From Lachnospiraceae bacterium (GTDB lineage Bacteria; Bacillota_A; Clostridia; Lachnospirales; Lachnospiraceae), in NCBI GenBank assembly GCA_018365895.1, contig JAGZJD010000011.1, positions 1-52,809 on the forward strand: a stretch of 52,809 nt of DNA, in the 5' to 3' direction. The number at the start of each line of letters is the position of its first letter. Within the stretch, counting starts at the first letter, position 1. Made by a program: the position numbers and the translations under genes. Under the pieces are notes generated by a model. The model saw nothing but the letters and a program-made list of their open reading frames with translations. It was not told where the DNA came from and ran no database searches. Of the stretch, positions 1-7,974 are shown piece after piece.

Positions 1-2
1 TA

Positions 3-665
3 ACTGCAAAGAGCGATCAGTTATCTCAGACGATCTCCAGTAAGCAGGTAGAAGTGGCGAATCTGGATGAGCAGCTTCAGGCAGCAATTATTGCAGAAGA
101 GCAGCGGAAAGCCGAAGAAGCAAGAAAAGCGGCAGAAGAGGCGGCTAAACAGCAACAGGCACAGGGACAGCAGAACCAGCAGCCAAATACGCCGTCAGGA
201 GGAAATGACACGAATATTGATGTGCCATCTGCGCCGTCACAGCCGGAAACACCGTCGCAGCCATCTGCGCCATCACAGCCGCAGACTCCGTCAGTGCCAA
301 GTGAACCGGAGACAGACAATAATAGTGGTGGAAATACAAGTGTTGCGCAGACAATTGTAAATGCAGCTTACTCACAGCTTGGAGTTCCATATGTGTGGGG
401 AGGAACAACTCCGGGAGTTGGACTTGACTGTTCCGGACTGACAAGTTATTGTCATCGTGTAGCTGGAATTTCTATCCCACGTACATCAAGTGCACAGTTA
501 GCCAGCGGAAGAAGAGTTTCTAACCCACAGCCGGGGGATATTTGCTGGACACCTGGTCATGTAGCAATTTATATTGGAAATGGACAGATGATTGAAGCAC
601 CGGATGTTGGACAGGTTGTCAAGATTAGTCGTGTGCGTGCATCGGTTTATGTAAGATATTGGTAA
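3..665 (+). CDS. Secreted NlpC/P60 cell-wall hydrolase, 5' end cut off by window
   Basis: The frame is open to the window edge, so only the C-terminal 220 residues are visible. The first part is a charged, alanine/glutamate-rich helix typical of the coiled coils in PcsB/CwlO-type proteins. It is followed by a linker of repeated proline-serine-glutamine units (about bases 190-320). The NlpC/P60 domain fills the rest, with the catalytic cysteine in a DCSG motif (codon at 429) and the catalytic histidine in GHVAIYIG (around base 558). Family knowledge makes it a gamma-D-glutamyl-meso-diaminopimelate peptidase that trims peptidoglycan outside the membrane. The signal peptide lies outside the window. 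A GTG at 54 could be mistaken for the start, but the coiled coil continues upstream of it without a stop. Confidence 0.9.
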   Translation, partial: TAKSDQLSQTISSKQVEVANLDEQLQAAIIAEEQRKAEEARKAAEEAAKQQQAQGQQNQQPNTPSGGNDTNIDVPSAPSQPETPSQPSAPSQPQTPSVPSEPETDNNSGGNTSVAQTIVNAAYSQLGVPYVWGGTTPGVGLDCSGLTSYCHRVAGISIPRTSSAQLASGRRVSNPQPGDICWTPGHVAIYIGNGQMIEAPDVGQVVKISRVRASVYVRYW

Positions 666-687
666 AATTTTAAAAATAATACTGAAA

Positions 688-721
688 GAAGGAGCAGATT
701 GAAAAAAGTTTGCTCCTTTTA
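688..721 (+). terminator. Rho-independent terminator after the NlpC/P60 gene
   Basis: An inverted repeat (AAGGAGCA against TGCTCC) with a short A-rich loop is followed by TTTT. It closes the upstream gene and separates it from the rpsB promoter. Confidence 0.75.
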
Positions 722-788
722 TGGTTATATTGAGCGAGAAAAGAAGATAAAAGTACGAGAGAAATAAGAGAAAACTGGAAAATAGTGC

Positions 789-818
789 TTGCAATTATGC
801 TGATTTGTATGCTATACT
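789..818 (+). promoter_or_regulatory. Sigma-A promoter for rpsB-tsf
   Basis: TTGCAA at 789-794 and TATACT at 813-818 are separated by 18 bases, with TG just before the -10 (extended -10 form). Transcription would begin near 826, giving a leader of about 100 nt before rpsB. Confidence 0.7.
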
Positions 819-838
819 ATTCGAGTCGTAATAAACAC

Positions 839-900
839 ATATGCGGGTGCATCAGAGGTGCCGGAACAACGCAGCCGGTCCTGACAGCGAAAACGTATAT
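839..900 (+). ncRNA. Structured 5' leader of rpsB, candidate S2 autoregulatory element
   Basis: A closing stem ATATGCG (839-845) / CGTATAT (894-900) encloses two hairpins. One is GCATC/GGTGC with loop AGA (849-861). The other is CGG/CCG, or CCGG/CCGG, around 861-878. Transcription from the promoter at 789-818 would include all of it. Ribosomal protein leaders that mimic rRNA binding sites are well known and S2 autoregulates in other bacteria. That this element binds S2 is inference. Confidence 0.5.
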
Positions 901-929
901 GGAAGAAAAACCAAATGGAGGATTTAAAC

Positions 930-1694
930 ATGAGCGTTATTTCAATGAAACAGTTATTAGAAGCAGGTGTTCACTTTGGACATCAGACAAGAAGATGGAA
1001 TCCTAAAATGGCTCCGTACATTTACACAGAAAGAAATGGTATCTACATCATCGACTTACAGAAATCTGTAGGTAAAGTAGACGAAGCTTACAAAGCAATC
1101 GCAGATATTGCAGCTGAAGGCGGTACAATTCTGTTCGTAGGTACAAAGAAACAGGCTCAGGACGCAATCAAATCAGAAGCAGAGCGTTGCGGAATGTTCT
1201 ATGTAAATGAGAGATGGTTAGGTGGAATGCTCACTAACTTCAAGACAATTCAGGGAAGAATCAACCGCTTAAAAGATATCGAGAGAATGGCAGAAGACGG
1301 AACATTTGATGTATTACCTAAGAAAGAAGTTATCGAAATCAAGAAAGAATGGGAAAAACTTGAGAAGAACTTAGGCGGAATCAAAGAAATGAAGAAGATC
1401 CCGGATGCTATTTTCATCGTTGACCCGAAAAAAGAAAGAATCTGTGTTCAGGAAGCTCACACACTTGGTATCCCGTTGATCGGTATTGCAGATACAAACT
1501 GTGATCCGGAAGAACTTGATTATGTAATTCCAGGTAACGACGATGCTATCAGAGCTGTTAAATTAATCGTTGCTAAGATGGCAGACGCTGTAATCGAAGC
1601 TAACCAGGGCGCAACTGGTGAAGAAGAAATCTTTGAAGAAGCTGCAGTAGAAGCAGAAGAAAAAGATATCGAAGAAGTAGCTGAAGAAGCGTAA
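930..1694 (+). CDS. rpsB: 30S ribosomal protein S2
   Basis: The product is 254 residues, normal for S2, which joins the head and body of the small ribosomal subunit. The N terminus reads [20 protein letters not shown], and the S2 hallmark '[15 protein letters not shown]' is intact. The last 30 residues form a glutamate-rich acidic tail common in clostridial S2. The ATG at 930 is chosen because a GGAGG lies 8 bases upstream; the in-frame TTG at 915 precedes that site. It forms an operon with tsf, whose start lies 28 bases downstream of the stop. A folded leader upstream probably gives autoregulation. Confidence 0.98.
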   Translation: MSVISMKQLLEAGVHFGHQTRRWNPKMAPYIYTERNGIYIIDLQKSVGKVDEAYKAIADIAAEGGTILFVGTKKQAQDAIKSEAERCGMFYVNERWLGGMLTNFKTIQGRINRLKDIERMAEDGTFDVLPKKEVIEIKKEWEKLEKNLGGIKEMKKIPDAIFIVDPKKERICVQEAHTLGIPLIGIADTNCDPEELDYVIPGNDDAIRAVKLIVAKMADAVIEANQGATGEEEIFEEAAVEAEEKDIEEVAEEA

Positions 1695-1722
1695 GAACAC
1701 ATTTGACACGGAGGAATGAATC

Positions 1723-2643
1723 ATGGCTATTACAGCAAGTATGGTAAAAGAATTAAGAGAAATGACAGGCGCAGGAATGATGGACTGCAAAAAAGCTCTT
1801 AACGAAACAAATGGTGATATGGATGCAGCTGTTGAGTTCTTAAGAAAGAACGGACAGGCAAAAGCTGAGAAAAAAGCTGGAAGAATTGCTGCTGAAGGTA
1901 TCGTTAAAACAGTTGTAAAAGATGACAAAGTAGCTTCTATCGTTGAAGTTAACTCTGAGACAGACTTCGTTGCTAAGAATGCTGATTTCCAGGCATATGT
2001 AGAAGCAGTTGCAACACAGGCAGCTAGCACAAATGCAGCTGATATCGATGCATTCCTTGCAGAAGCATGGGCAGAAGATCCGTCTATGACTGTAGCAGAA
2101 GCATTAAAAGCTAAAATCGCAGTTATCGGTGAGAACTTAAATATCAGAAGATTTGCTAAAGTTGAAACAGAAGGCTGTGTAGTTTCTTACATCCATGGTG
2201 GCGGAAGAATCGGTGTTCTTGTTGAAGCTGATACAGACGTTATCAATGAAGATGTAAAAGCTTGCTTAAGAAATGTTGCTATGCAGGTTGCAGCTATGAG
2301 CCCGAAATATGTTTCTCGTGACGAAGTAGGAGAAGATTACTTAAATCACGAAAAAGAGATTTTACTTGCTCAGGCTAAAACAGAGAATCCGGAAAAACCG
2401 GAAAATATCATCGAGAAGATGATCATTGGTCGTCTGAACAAAGAATTAAAAGAAATCTGCTTATTAGATCAGGTTTATGTTCAGGACAGTGATTTAACAG
2501 TTGCTAAATACATTGATCAGGTTGCAAAAGCTAACAACGCTAAAATCACAGTTAAGAAATTCGTTCGTTTTGAGACAGGAGAAGGTCTTGAGAAGAAGAG
2601 CGAAGACTTTGCTGCTGAAGTAGCTGCTCAGATGGGAAACTAG
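1723..2643 (+). CDS. tsf: Translation elongation factor Ts
   Basis: EF-Ts exchanges GDP for GTP on EF-Tu in the cytoplasm. The 306-residue length matches the long form of the family. The N-terminal UBA-like region (residues 5-40, 'VKELREMTGAGMMDCKKAL') and the TDFV motif (residues 80-83, contacting the EF-Tu magnesium site) are both visible, followed by two EF-Ts core subdomains. A GGAGG lies 9 bases before the ATG. It is co-transcribed with rpsB and ended by the terminator at 2674-2717. In many genomes pyrH follows directly; here pyrH is about 38 kb downstream. Confidence 0.98.
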   Translation: MAITASMVKELREMTGAGMMDCKKALNETNGDMDAAVEFLRKNGQAKAEKKAGRIAAEGIVKTVVKDDKVASIVEVNSETDFVAKNADFQAYVEAVATQAASTNAADIDAFLAEAWAEDPSMTVAEALKAKIAVIGENLNIRRFAKVETEGCVVSYIHGGGRIGVLVEADTDVINEDVKACLRNVAMQVAAMSPKYVSRDEVGEDYLNHEKEILLAQAKTENPEKPENIIEKMIIGRLNKELKEICLLDQVYVQDSDLTVAKYIDQVAKANNAKITVKKFVRFETGEGLEKKSEDFAAEVAAQMGN

Positions 2644-2673
2644 TGCGAACTTTGCATTAAATATTTATAGAAT

Positions 2674-2717
2674 AAACCCTTATAAATAGTGTGTATACGC
2701 TGTTTGTAAGGGTTTTT
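2674..2717 (+). terminator. Terminator of the rpsB-tsf operon
   Basis: AAACCCTTA pairs with TAAGGGTTT, followed by a T run. It ends rpsB-tsf about 30 bases after the tsf stop. Confidence 0.8.
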
Positions 2718-2789
2718 CTGTAAATTCGAAAAGAGAAGTGGATTTAGGATATTTTTTTATAAGATGAAAAAGCGGATAGAGAGGAACCG

Positions 2790-3131
2790 ATGAATATACA
2801 AATTTTTGGAACGAAGAAATGTAATGATACAAAGAAAGCAGAGCGTTTTTTTAAAGAGAGAGGAATTAAATTTCAGTTTATCGATATGAAAGAAAAAGGA
2901 ATGAGCAAAGGAGAGTTCAATTCTGTTGCACAGGCAAATGGCGGCCTGGAGAATATGATCAACTGGCATGGAAAAGACCAAGATATACTTGCGCTTATTA
3001 AATATATAGCAGAGGAAGATAAACTGGAAAAGATTTTGGAGAATCCACAGGTAATAAAAACCCCGGTAGTCCGAAATGGAAAGCAGTCTACATTGGGATA
3101 CTGTCCGGAAGTATGGAAAGAGTGGAAATAA
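2790..3131 (+). CDS. ArsC/YffB-like thioredoxin-fold protein
   Basis: The 113-residue product has the compact ArsC/Spx/YffB fold. An N-terminal strand (MNIQIFG) leads into 'TKKCNDTKKAERFF', with a single N-terminal cysteine at about residue 12 in the position used by ArsC and YffB rather than the CXXC of Spx. The C-terminal 'TPVVRNGK' matches the cis-proline region. Members reduce arsenate with glutathione or thioredoxin, or act as small oxidoreductases. With no ars genes nearby, true arsenate reduction is not supported. The start is set by AGAGGAACC before the ATG. It sits just before a peroxiredoxin with its own promoter, so a redox role is plausible. Confidence 0.8.
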   Translation: MNIQIFGTKKCNDTKKAERFFKERGIKFQFIDMKEKGMSKGEFNSVAQANGGLENMINWHGKDQDILALIKYIAEEDKLEKILENPQVIKTPVVRNGKQSTLGYCPEVWKEWK

Positions 3132-3162
3132 AACAAGAAGAGCGATGCGTGTATTTTCAGTA

Positions 3163-3190
3163 TTTACAAGGAAGAACCTTGATGTATAAT
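3163..3190 (+). promoter_or_regulatory. Promoter of the peroxiredoxin gene
   Basis: TTTACA (3163-3168) and TATAAT (3185-3190) are spaced by 16 bases. A small inverted repeat CAAGG/CCTTG lies in the spacer. Confidence 0.6.
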
Positions 3191-3280
3191 AATAAATAAA
3201 TAAAGAATTTTCAAATTATATGCAATATAAAGATAATCAGGAATTATCTAAATATGTCAAAGAAGTAAAGGAGTAAAGCG

Positions 3281-3745
3281 ATGTTAGAGACAGGAATAAA
3301 AGCGCCGGAATTTACACTTCCGGATCAAAATGGAGAAATGCACAACTTAACAGACTACAGAGGGAAAAAGGTTATTTTATATTTTTACCCAAAAGATAAT
3401 ACACCTGGATGTGCAAAGCAAGCGTGTGGATACAGTGAGCGTTCTCAACAGTTTGAGGAAAAGGAAATTGTAGTAATTGGAATTAGCAAGGACAGCGTTG
3501 CATCCCACAAGAGATTTGAGGAAAAACAGGGATTAACGTTTACGATTCTTTCAGATACGGAGTTGGAAGCAATAAAGGCATATGATGTATGGAAAGAAAA
3601 GAAAAATTACGGAAAAGTATCAATGGGAGTTGTCAGAACAACGTATGTCATTGATGAAGAAGGGATGATTGTTTATGCCAACGACAAAGTAAAGGCAGCA
3701 GATGATCCGGAAAAAATGCTAGAATATCTTATTGGTGAAAACTAA
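3281..3745 (+). CDS. bcp: Thioredoxin-dependent peroxiredoxin (BCP type)
   Basis: This cytoplasmic thiol peroxidase reduces hydrogen peroxide and alkyl hydroperoxides. At 154 residues it matches the family. The peroxidatic cysteine is C44 in 'NTPGCAKQACG' and the likely resolving cysteine is C49, the E. coli BCP arrangement. The threonine of TPGC and the downstream 'VVRTTYVID' region are also present. AAAGGAG precedes the ATG. It is monocistronic with its own promoter and is followed by the separate CorC-type unit. Confidence 0.92.
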   Translation: MLETGIKAPEFTLPDQNGEMHNLTDYRGKKVILYFYPKDNTPGCAKQACGYSERSQQFEEKEIVVIGISKDSVASHKRFEEKQGLTFTILSDTELEAIKAYDVWKEKKNYGKVSMGVVRTTYVIDEEGMIVYANDKVKAADDPEKMLEYLIGEN

Positions 3746-3764
3746 AAAGATAGTGATACACTTA

Positions 3765-3793
3765 TTGACGGATGAAACGAGATTTGCTATAAT
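3765..3793 (+). promoter_or_regulatory. Strong promoter for the mini-ORF / CorC-type gene
   Basis: TTGACG (3765-3770), a 17-base spacer and TATAAT (3788-3793) are close to the sigma-A consensus. Transcription would start near 3800, giving a leader of about 190 nt before the main start at 3991. Confidence 0.8.
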
Positions 3794-3831
3794 ACATAGC
3801 ACTAAGAATTTTAGGAGGTAAAATTAGCACA

Positions 3832-3888
3832 ATGGACGATAGCGATAGTAACGCTGACCCGAATCAAGAAAATAATTTAAATGAATGA
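3832..3888 (+). CDS. Acidic 18-residue mini-ORF upstream of the CorC-type gene
   Basis: An ATG with AGGAGG 13 bases upstream begins an 18-codon frame rich in aspartate and asparagine with one Asp-Pro (MDDSDSNADPNQ...), ending in TGA at 3886. It is in the same frame as the downstream CorC-type gene, but stops at 3886, 3919, 3952 and 3961 separate them. From memory, several clostridial hemolysin/CorC proteins begin with such an acidic stretch. It could therefore be a detached N terminus or a regulatory leader peptide, like the acidic, proline-containing MgtL peptide of enterobacteria. An imperfect hairpin (CAAGGCATG/CATGTCTTG, 3897-3940) follows it. Translation is unproven. Confidence 0.45.
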   Translation: MDDSDSNADPNQENNLNE

Positions 3889-3990
3889 TATAGATCAAGG
3901 CATGGTTCTTGCAAGTTTTAATGCAGGGGTCATGTCTTGTGTTGTTTATTTTAGAGAAATATTTAATTGAGAAAGAGGTTAGTAATAGTT

Positions 3991-5307
3991 ATGGATAATA
4001 CTTTAATTTTTTTATTATTGTTGCAGATAATACTGATTGCGTTGAATGCCGTTTTTGCAAGCGCAGAGATAGCAGTACTTTCAATAAATGAAATGAAACT
4101 GGAACGAATGGCAGAACAAGGCAATCAGCGTGCAAAAAGATTGTTTCGCTTGGTGAAAGAACCGGCAAGATTCCTTGCTACAATTCAGGTTGCAATTACA
4201 CTTTCGGGATTTTTGGGAAGTGCATTTGCAGCAGATAATTTTTCAGAGCCGCTGGTAGATTGGATTTTGTCATTAGGAGTAAAGATTCCGCGAACAACGC
4301 TGGATGCCTGTTCGGTCATCGTGATTACGTTGATTTTGTCTTATTTCACATTGGTTTTTGGAGAATTAGTTCCAAAGCGAATTGCTATGAAAAGATCAGA
4401 ACAATTGGCTCTTGGTATATCAGGTTTGGTAAGTGGTATTTCAGTTATATTTAAACCGCTGGTTTCTTTTTTGTCGATTTCAACAAATTTTGTATTGCGT
4501 TTATGTGGAATTGATCCAAACGAGGAAGAAGATCAAGTAAGTGAGGAAGAAATCAGAATGTTAGTGGATGTGGGAAGTGAAAAGGGAGCGATTGCACATC
4601 AGGAAAAAGAATTTATCCAAAATGTTTTTGAATTTAATGACACGATGATTGAAAATATTGCGACACATCGAACAGATGTTGTGATGCTTTGGATAGAAGA
4701 CGATATGGATTCCTGGAAGGAAACAATTCATAACAGCCGACATACACGTTTTCCAATCTGTGAGGGATCACCGGATCACGTAATTGGTGTGTTGAATACA
4801 AAAGAGTATTTTCGTACAGCAGATAAAAGCCGGGAGAATATTTTAAGAACCGCAGTTCATACTCCGTATTTTGTATTGGAAACAACACGAGCGGACGTTG
4901 TATTTAAAAATATGAAATTAACAAAGCATTCGATGGCGATTGTGATTGATGAGTATGGAGGTATGACAGGGATTGTAACACTGTCTGATTTGATAGAAGA
5001 ACTGGTGGGAGATTTAAGCGATGAGTTTTCGGATGATAAAGGCAGTGAACCGGAATTAAAAAGGATTAATGATGGGATATGGAGGATTCGCGGTAATATT
5101 GAATTGTGCGTTTTGGAAGAGACGCTTGGGCAGAAACTGATATCATCGGAGTTCGATACACTTACAGGTCTTGTATTTGATGAACTTGGTATAATTCCGG
5201 AAGATGGTGAGCGGGATATTGAAATTGAGATTCAAAACCTTCAGATTCAGATAAAATGTATTAAAGATCATCAGATTGAAGAAGCGATAATTGAAATAAT
5301 AAGTTAG
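3991..5307 (+). CDS. Hemolysin-family CNNM/CorC-type transporter with CBS pair
   Basis: The domain order is a DUF21/CNNM membrane domain (residues 1-190, about four hydrophobic segments, with FASAEIAVLS near the start), a CBS pair (about 200-330) and a CorC_HlyC C-terminal domain (about 345-435). CNNM/CorC proteins export magnesium or act in metal-ion homeostasis, with nucleotide-sensing CBS domains. The function here is by family only. The ATG at 3991 (438 residues) is preferred over the TTG at 3967, which has no ribosome site; AAAGAGG lies upstream of 3991. The long leader with a mini-ORF and hairpin suggests cation-dependent control, which is inference. Confidence 0.9.
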   Translation: MDNTLIFLLLLQIILIALNAVFASAEIAVLSINEMKLERMAEQGNQRAKRLFRLVKEPARFLATIQVAITLSGFLGSAFAADNFSEPLVDWILSLGVKIPRTTLDACSVIVITLILSYFTLVFGELVPKRIAMKRSEQLALGISGLVSGISVIFKPLVSFLSISTNFVLRLCGIDPNEEEDQVSEEEIRMLVDVGSEKGAIAHQEKEFIQNVFEFNDTMIENIATHRTDVVMLWIEDDMDSWKETIHNSRHTRFPICEGSPDHVIGVLNTKEYFRTADKSRENILRTAVHTPYFVLETTRADVVFKNMKLTKHSMAIVIDEYGGMTGIVTLSDLIEELVGDLSDEFSDDKGSEPELKRINDGIWRIRGNIELCVLEETLGQKLISSEFDTLTGLVFDELGIIPEDGERDIEIEIQNLQIQIKCIKDHQIEEAIIEIIS

Positions 5308-5447
5308 GAAGAGTTGTGTGATTTGTTTGAAAAGACGTGTAGAATAACATTGCTAAGAGCTGCAGAATCAGTTAAAATGAGAGAGGGAAAATAATCTAAG
5401 TTCTTTTTTAGAAAATTAGATAGTATTTGATGGGAAGGATGAAAAAA

Positions 5448-6665
5448 TTGGCAATTACGGTAAAGGATGTGCTTGAGATTGCACAATCGAAGGGATGCAT
5501 TCTTGCAGCAGGAGAAGAAAGGTTGAATAGAGTTGTTCGATATGTAGATTGTATGGAAATTCCTAATATGGAAGCTTGGATGCGACCGAATGTACTTTAT
5601 ATTACAACGGGGTATGCATATAGTGGAACAAAGGAAGGGATTTTATCATTGATCCGAAGCTTGAATGATGCGAAGGCCGCAGCTTTAGCAATTAAATCTC
5701 GATTTATTGGGCAATATTTGAACGACGTATTAGAACTGGCAAAAAATTTTCAGTTTCCAATCATAATTATGCCGGAAGAACTGGCTTTTGTAGAATTAAA
5801 TTATGCAGTGATGGAAGCACTCGTAAAGTCTCAAAATAATGATGTAATGAAATTGCAGTTTGAAAAGTATAATCGTCGGGAACTGAATCGGCAATTTTTT
5901 GTGGATCTTCTAGCAGGCAATATTGTATGTGAAGAAGAGTGTAATCATCGTATAGGAGAACTGAAATGGCCAAAATCGCCGTATCGCGTGATGCTGGTAG
6001 AGATTGGAGGAGTAGGAAAATATATAAAATCACTTTCGGAAGAAAAAACGGAAGAAGTATACGAGAAAATTGAAAAAATTATTAAAGAAATATTGCAGAA
6101 AGAGAAGTATTCAGCAGTAGTTTTGTCAAACAATAGTATTTTTCCGTGTATTATAAAATGTGACGTATCAGAATTGCAAAAAGAGCAATTTGAGCAGATT
6201 CAAGAACAGATTTCAAAAAAAATGGACTGCGATGTGATTATTGGGATATCTAGTGAGGGAAATTCATATCAGAAATTTCAGGAAATTTATCAAAGCGCGA
6301 TGGATGCATTAGAAATTGCTAAGAGTTTTGAAGGAAACAAGAAGGTTGTATGTATTGATACGGCAGGTTATTGGAAGCTATTAAAAGAGATAAGCTCACA
6401 GCCGATATGCAAAGAGTATGTTTCAAAAGAGCTGGACGCATTAATACAATATGATAAAGAAAACGACAGTAATTTGTTAGAAACATTAGAAACACTTGTA
6501 AATTATCTTGGAGCAAGGAATTTAACAGCGACAAAATTGTACTTGCACCGAAATACATTGATGTATCGGATTAAAAAGATCGAACACTTAACGGGATATA
6601 ATTTATCAGATCCAGATAGTGTTTTGGAACTTTCCCTTGCGCTTCGTTTAAAACGATTTATGTAA
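5448..6665 (+). CDS. PucR-family transcriptional regulator
   Basis: The 405-residue protein begins 'MAITVKDVLEIAQ', the usual PucR N-terminal domain (residues 1-125). A degenerate GGDEF-like region follows in the middle. A C-terminal PucR helix-turn-helix (last 55 residues, 'NLTATKLYLHRNTLMYRIKKIE') completes it. PucR proteins are usually activators of purine, amino-acid or amide catabolic genes that sense a small ligand. The TTG at 5448 is favoured because GGGAAGG lies 9 bases upstream; the ATGs at 5430 and 5439 overlap or abut that site. It converges on the DUF1177 gene and is close to the DUF3100/M20 genes, which it probably controls. Confidence 0.9.
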   Translation: MAITVKDVLEIAQSKGCILAAGEERLNRVVRYVDCMEIPNMEAWMRPNVLYITTGYAYSGTKEGILSLIRSLNDAKAAALAIKSRFIGQYLNDVLELAKNFQFPIIIMPEELAFVELNYAVMEALVKSQNNDVMKLQFEKYNRRELNRQFFVDLLAGNIVCEEECNHRIGELKWPKSPYRVMLVEIGGVGKYIKSLSEEKTEEVYEKIEKIIKEILQKEKYSAVVLSNNSIFPCIIKCDVSELQKEQFEQIQEQISKKMDCDVIIGISSEGNSYQKFQEIYQSAMDALEIAKSFEGNKKVVCIDTAGYWKLLKEISSQPICKEYVSKELDALIQYDKENDSNLLETLETLVNYLGARNLTATKLYLHRNTLMYRIKKIEHLTGYNLSDPDSVLELSLALRLKRFM

Positions 6666-6708
6666 TTCAAAAATAAAAAAGAAGATTGAAAATTTTATAT
6701 ATTGTTTT

Positions 6709-6752
6709 AAAAGACTGTCACTTTGAATTGAATCTGAAGTGGCAGTCTCTTT
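6709..6752. terminator. Bidirectional terminator between the PucR and DUF1177 genes
   Basis: A long stem (AGACTGTCACTT against AAGTGGCAGTCT) has A-rich sequence on the left and T-rich sequence on the right, so it can serve both convergent genes. Confidence 0.8.
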
Positions 6753-6771
6753 AATAGCAATAATGTATCTT

Positions 6772-7716
6772 TTAATTGTTAGGACTTCCTAATGTTTGGA
6801 AGTGACTCATTGATCCATATAGTTTTTGGATTTTAGTGAATTCTTCTTCGTCATAAAACTTGAGAACACCTTTTCCGAATGCTTTTGCAACCTCAAGCAT
6901 AAACCGAGCAGCTTCATCTAAATCTTCCAGATGGCTTGCGCCGGTAGCACAACCAGGAACAGTTGTTTCGGTTGTAATAGCAACACCAACAACAGGAGCT
7001 TTTGTTGCGGTAGCAGGCTGAAGTATACTGTTTAAATGATGCAGATCATTACCATAAGGGGTAATATCTTGTTGAGTTAAAGCAAAGACATAAGGAAGTT
7101 TTCCGGTTGTAATTTCCATAATGTCGAGTAAGTCTTCTGAAGTACGAAGAATATACCCTTCCTTAACTGTTGGAGAAATTGCAAATCCACGAGTATTGAT
7201 AATGCGATTACCTTTTGTTGTATCAACAGAAAGAACAGCATCTAGTTCAGGAGATAGTTCTTCTGCATTTACCTGTGCCATATCTACTGGTGATCCCATA
7301 AATGGAACTGGAATATGAGGAGCTGTTGGAGCATCTGGACAGATATGAGTAGAAATAACGACATCTCCATCTAAATAATCTCCTTTATTTTGCATATCCA
7401 GAAGCTTTGCAGCAAGTGCAATAGCAATAAGTGCACCGTCTCCGTCAGAAACATAACCAATTCGTTCAGGTCTGGCTCCAAGACCGCCGAGTCTTCCAAG
7501 CAAACCGATAGTCGGTGCGTTTCCGCCGTTTGTTTTTCCATTTTTTCCTGGGATGCGAACTTTCAGCATATCCGTAGAGCCTTTTGGTCCAACTAAAGGA
7601 TACACTTGAATATTAGCATCTTCGCAAATAGATTTAAGATATGCAGCAACTTTGTCGCCGCTTGCGTGGCTGCTGTCTATGATATCATAGGCTTCGATGA
7701 GTTGTTTGTATAACAT
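6772..7716 (-). CDS. DUF1177 family protein
   Basis: This 314-residue soluble protein of unknown biochemistry is recognised as DUF1177 by its length and conserved blocks. These include an acidic SDGDGA block (around residue 100), 'THICPDAPTAPHIPVP' (around 135), 'SVDTTKGNRI' and 'PGCATGASHLEDLDEAARF' near the C terminus. The His, Asp and Cys residues in these blocks look like a possible metal or active site, but that is inference. The start at 7714-7716 is set by AGGGAG nearby; an upstream ATG at 7749 would precede that site. It is transcribed divergently from the DUF3100-M20 operon across a 258-base region with repeated TGCAC motifs, suggesting one shared pathway under PucR. Confidence 0.85.
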   Translation of the reverse strand: MLYKQLIEAYDIIDSSHASGDKVAAYLKSICEDANIQVYPLVGPKGSTDMLKVRIPGKNGKTNGGNAPTIGLLGRLGGLGARPERIGYVSDGDGALIAIALAAKLLDMQNKGDYLDGDVVISTHICPDAPTAPHIPVPFMGSPVDMAQVNAEELSPELDAVLSVDTTKGNRIINTRGFAISPTVKEGYILRTSEDLLDIMEITTGKLPYVFALTQQDITPYGNDLHHLNSILQPATATKAPVVGVAITTETTVPGCATGASHLEDLDEAARFMLEVAKAFGKGVLKFYDEEEFTKIQKLYGSMSHFQTLGSPNN

Positions 7717-7974
7717 ATTGAATCTCCCTCTTTCTAATGTGATGTTCATATTAGTGAGTTTAGCACCGGTGGAGATGAAAGTCGATACAGGGCATGCCTA
7801 AAAGTAATTTGGATATATTGGGCGAAATGCACAGAAAAATATAATTGGCTCATCTGTATTATGCACGATGCACAAAAAAAGAGGTTATTCTGGTGCAGTA
7901 CAGTTGTTGAGCTAGTGGTGGGGCAATGATATACTTGTGCAAGAAGCTAAAAGATGAACGGAGGGAAACATTAT
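7717..7974. promoter_or_regulatory. Divergent control region with promoter and TGCAC repeats
   Basis: For the plus-strand operon, TTGAGC (7907-7912), a 17-base spacer and TATACT (7930-7935) with an upstream TG form a good promoter. TGCACA-type motifs occur at 7828, 7862 and 7869. The inverted form TTGTGCA lies at 7936-7942 inside the symmetric CTTGTGCAAG, and a GTGCA at 7893. These repeats flank the promoter and are candidate binding sites for the PucR protein. A GGAGGG ribosome site precedes the ATG at 7975. Confidence 0.55.

Noticed and set aside
145..444. Minus-strand and alternate-frame ORFs over the first gene
   Set aside because: They arise from the repetitive proline/serine linker and the coiled coil of the NlpC/P60 gene.
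2790..3131. Spx regulator or true arsenate reductase
   Set aside because: No CXXC as in Spx, and no ars genes nearby; left as ArsC/YffB-like.
3180..3210. PerR box upstream of the peroxiredoxin
   Set aside because: The A/T-rich sequence around the -10 matches the PerR consensus only partly; chance similarity cannot be excluded.
7800..7945. Sigma-54 promoter in the DUF1177/DUF3100 spacer
   Set aside because: GG and GC elements are present but not with the required spacing, and the PucR protein has no sigma-54 activator domain.
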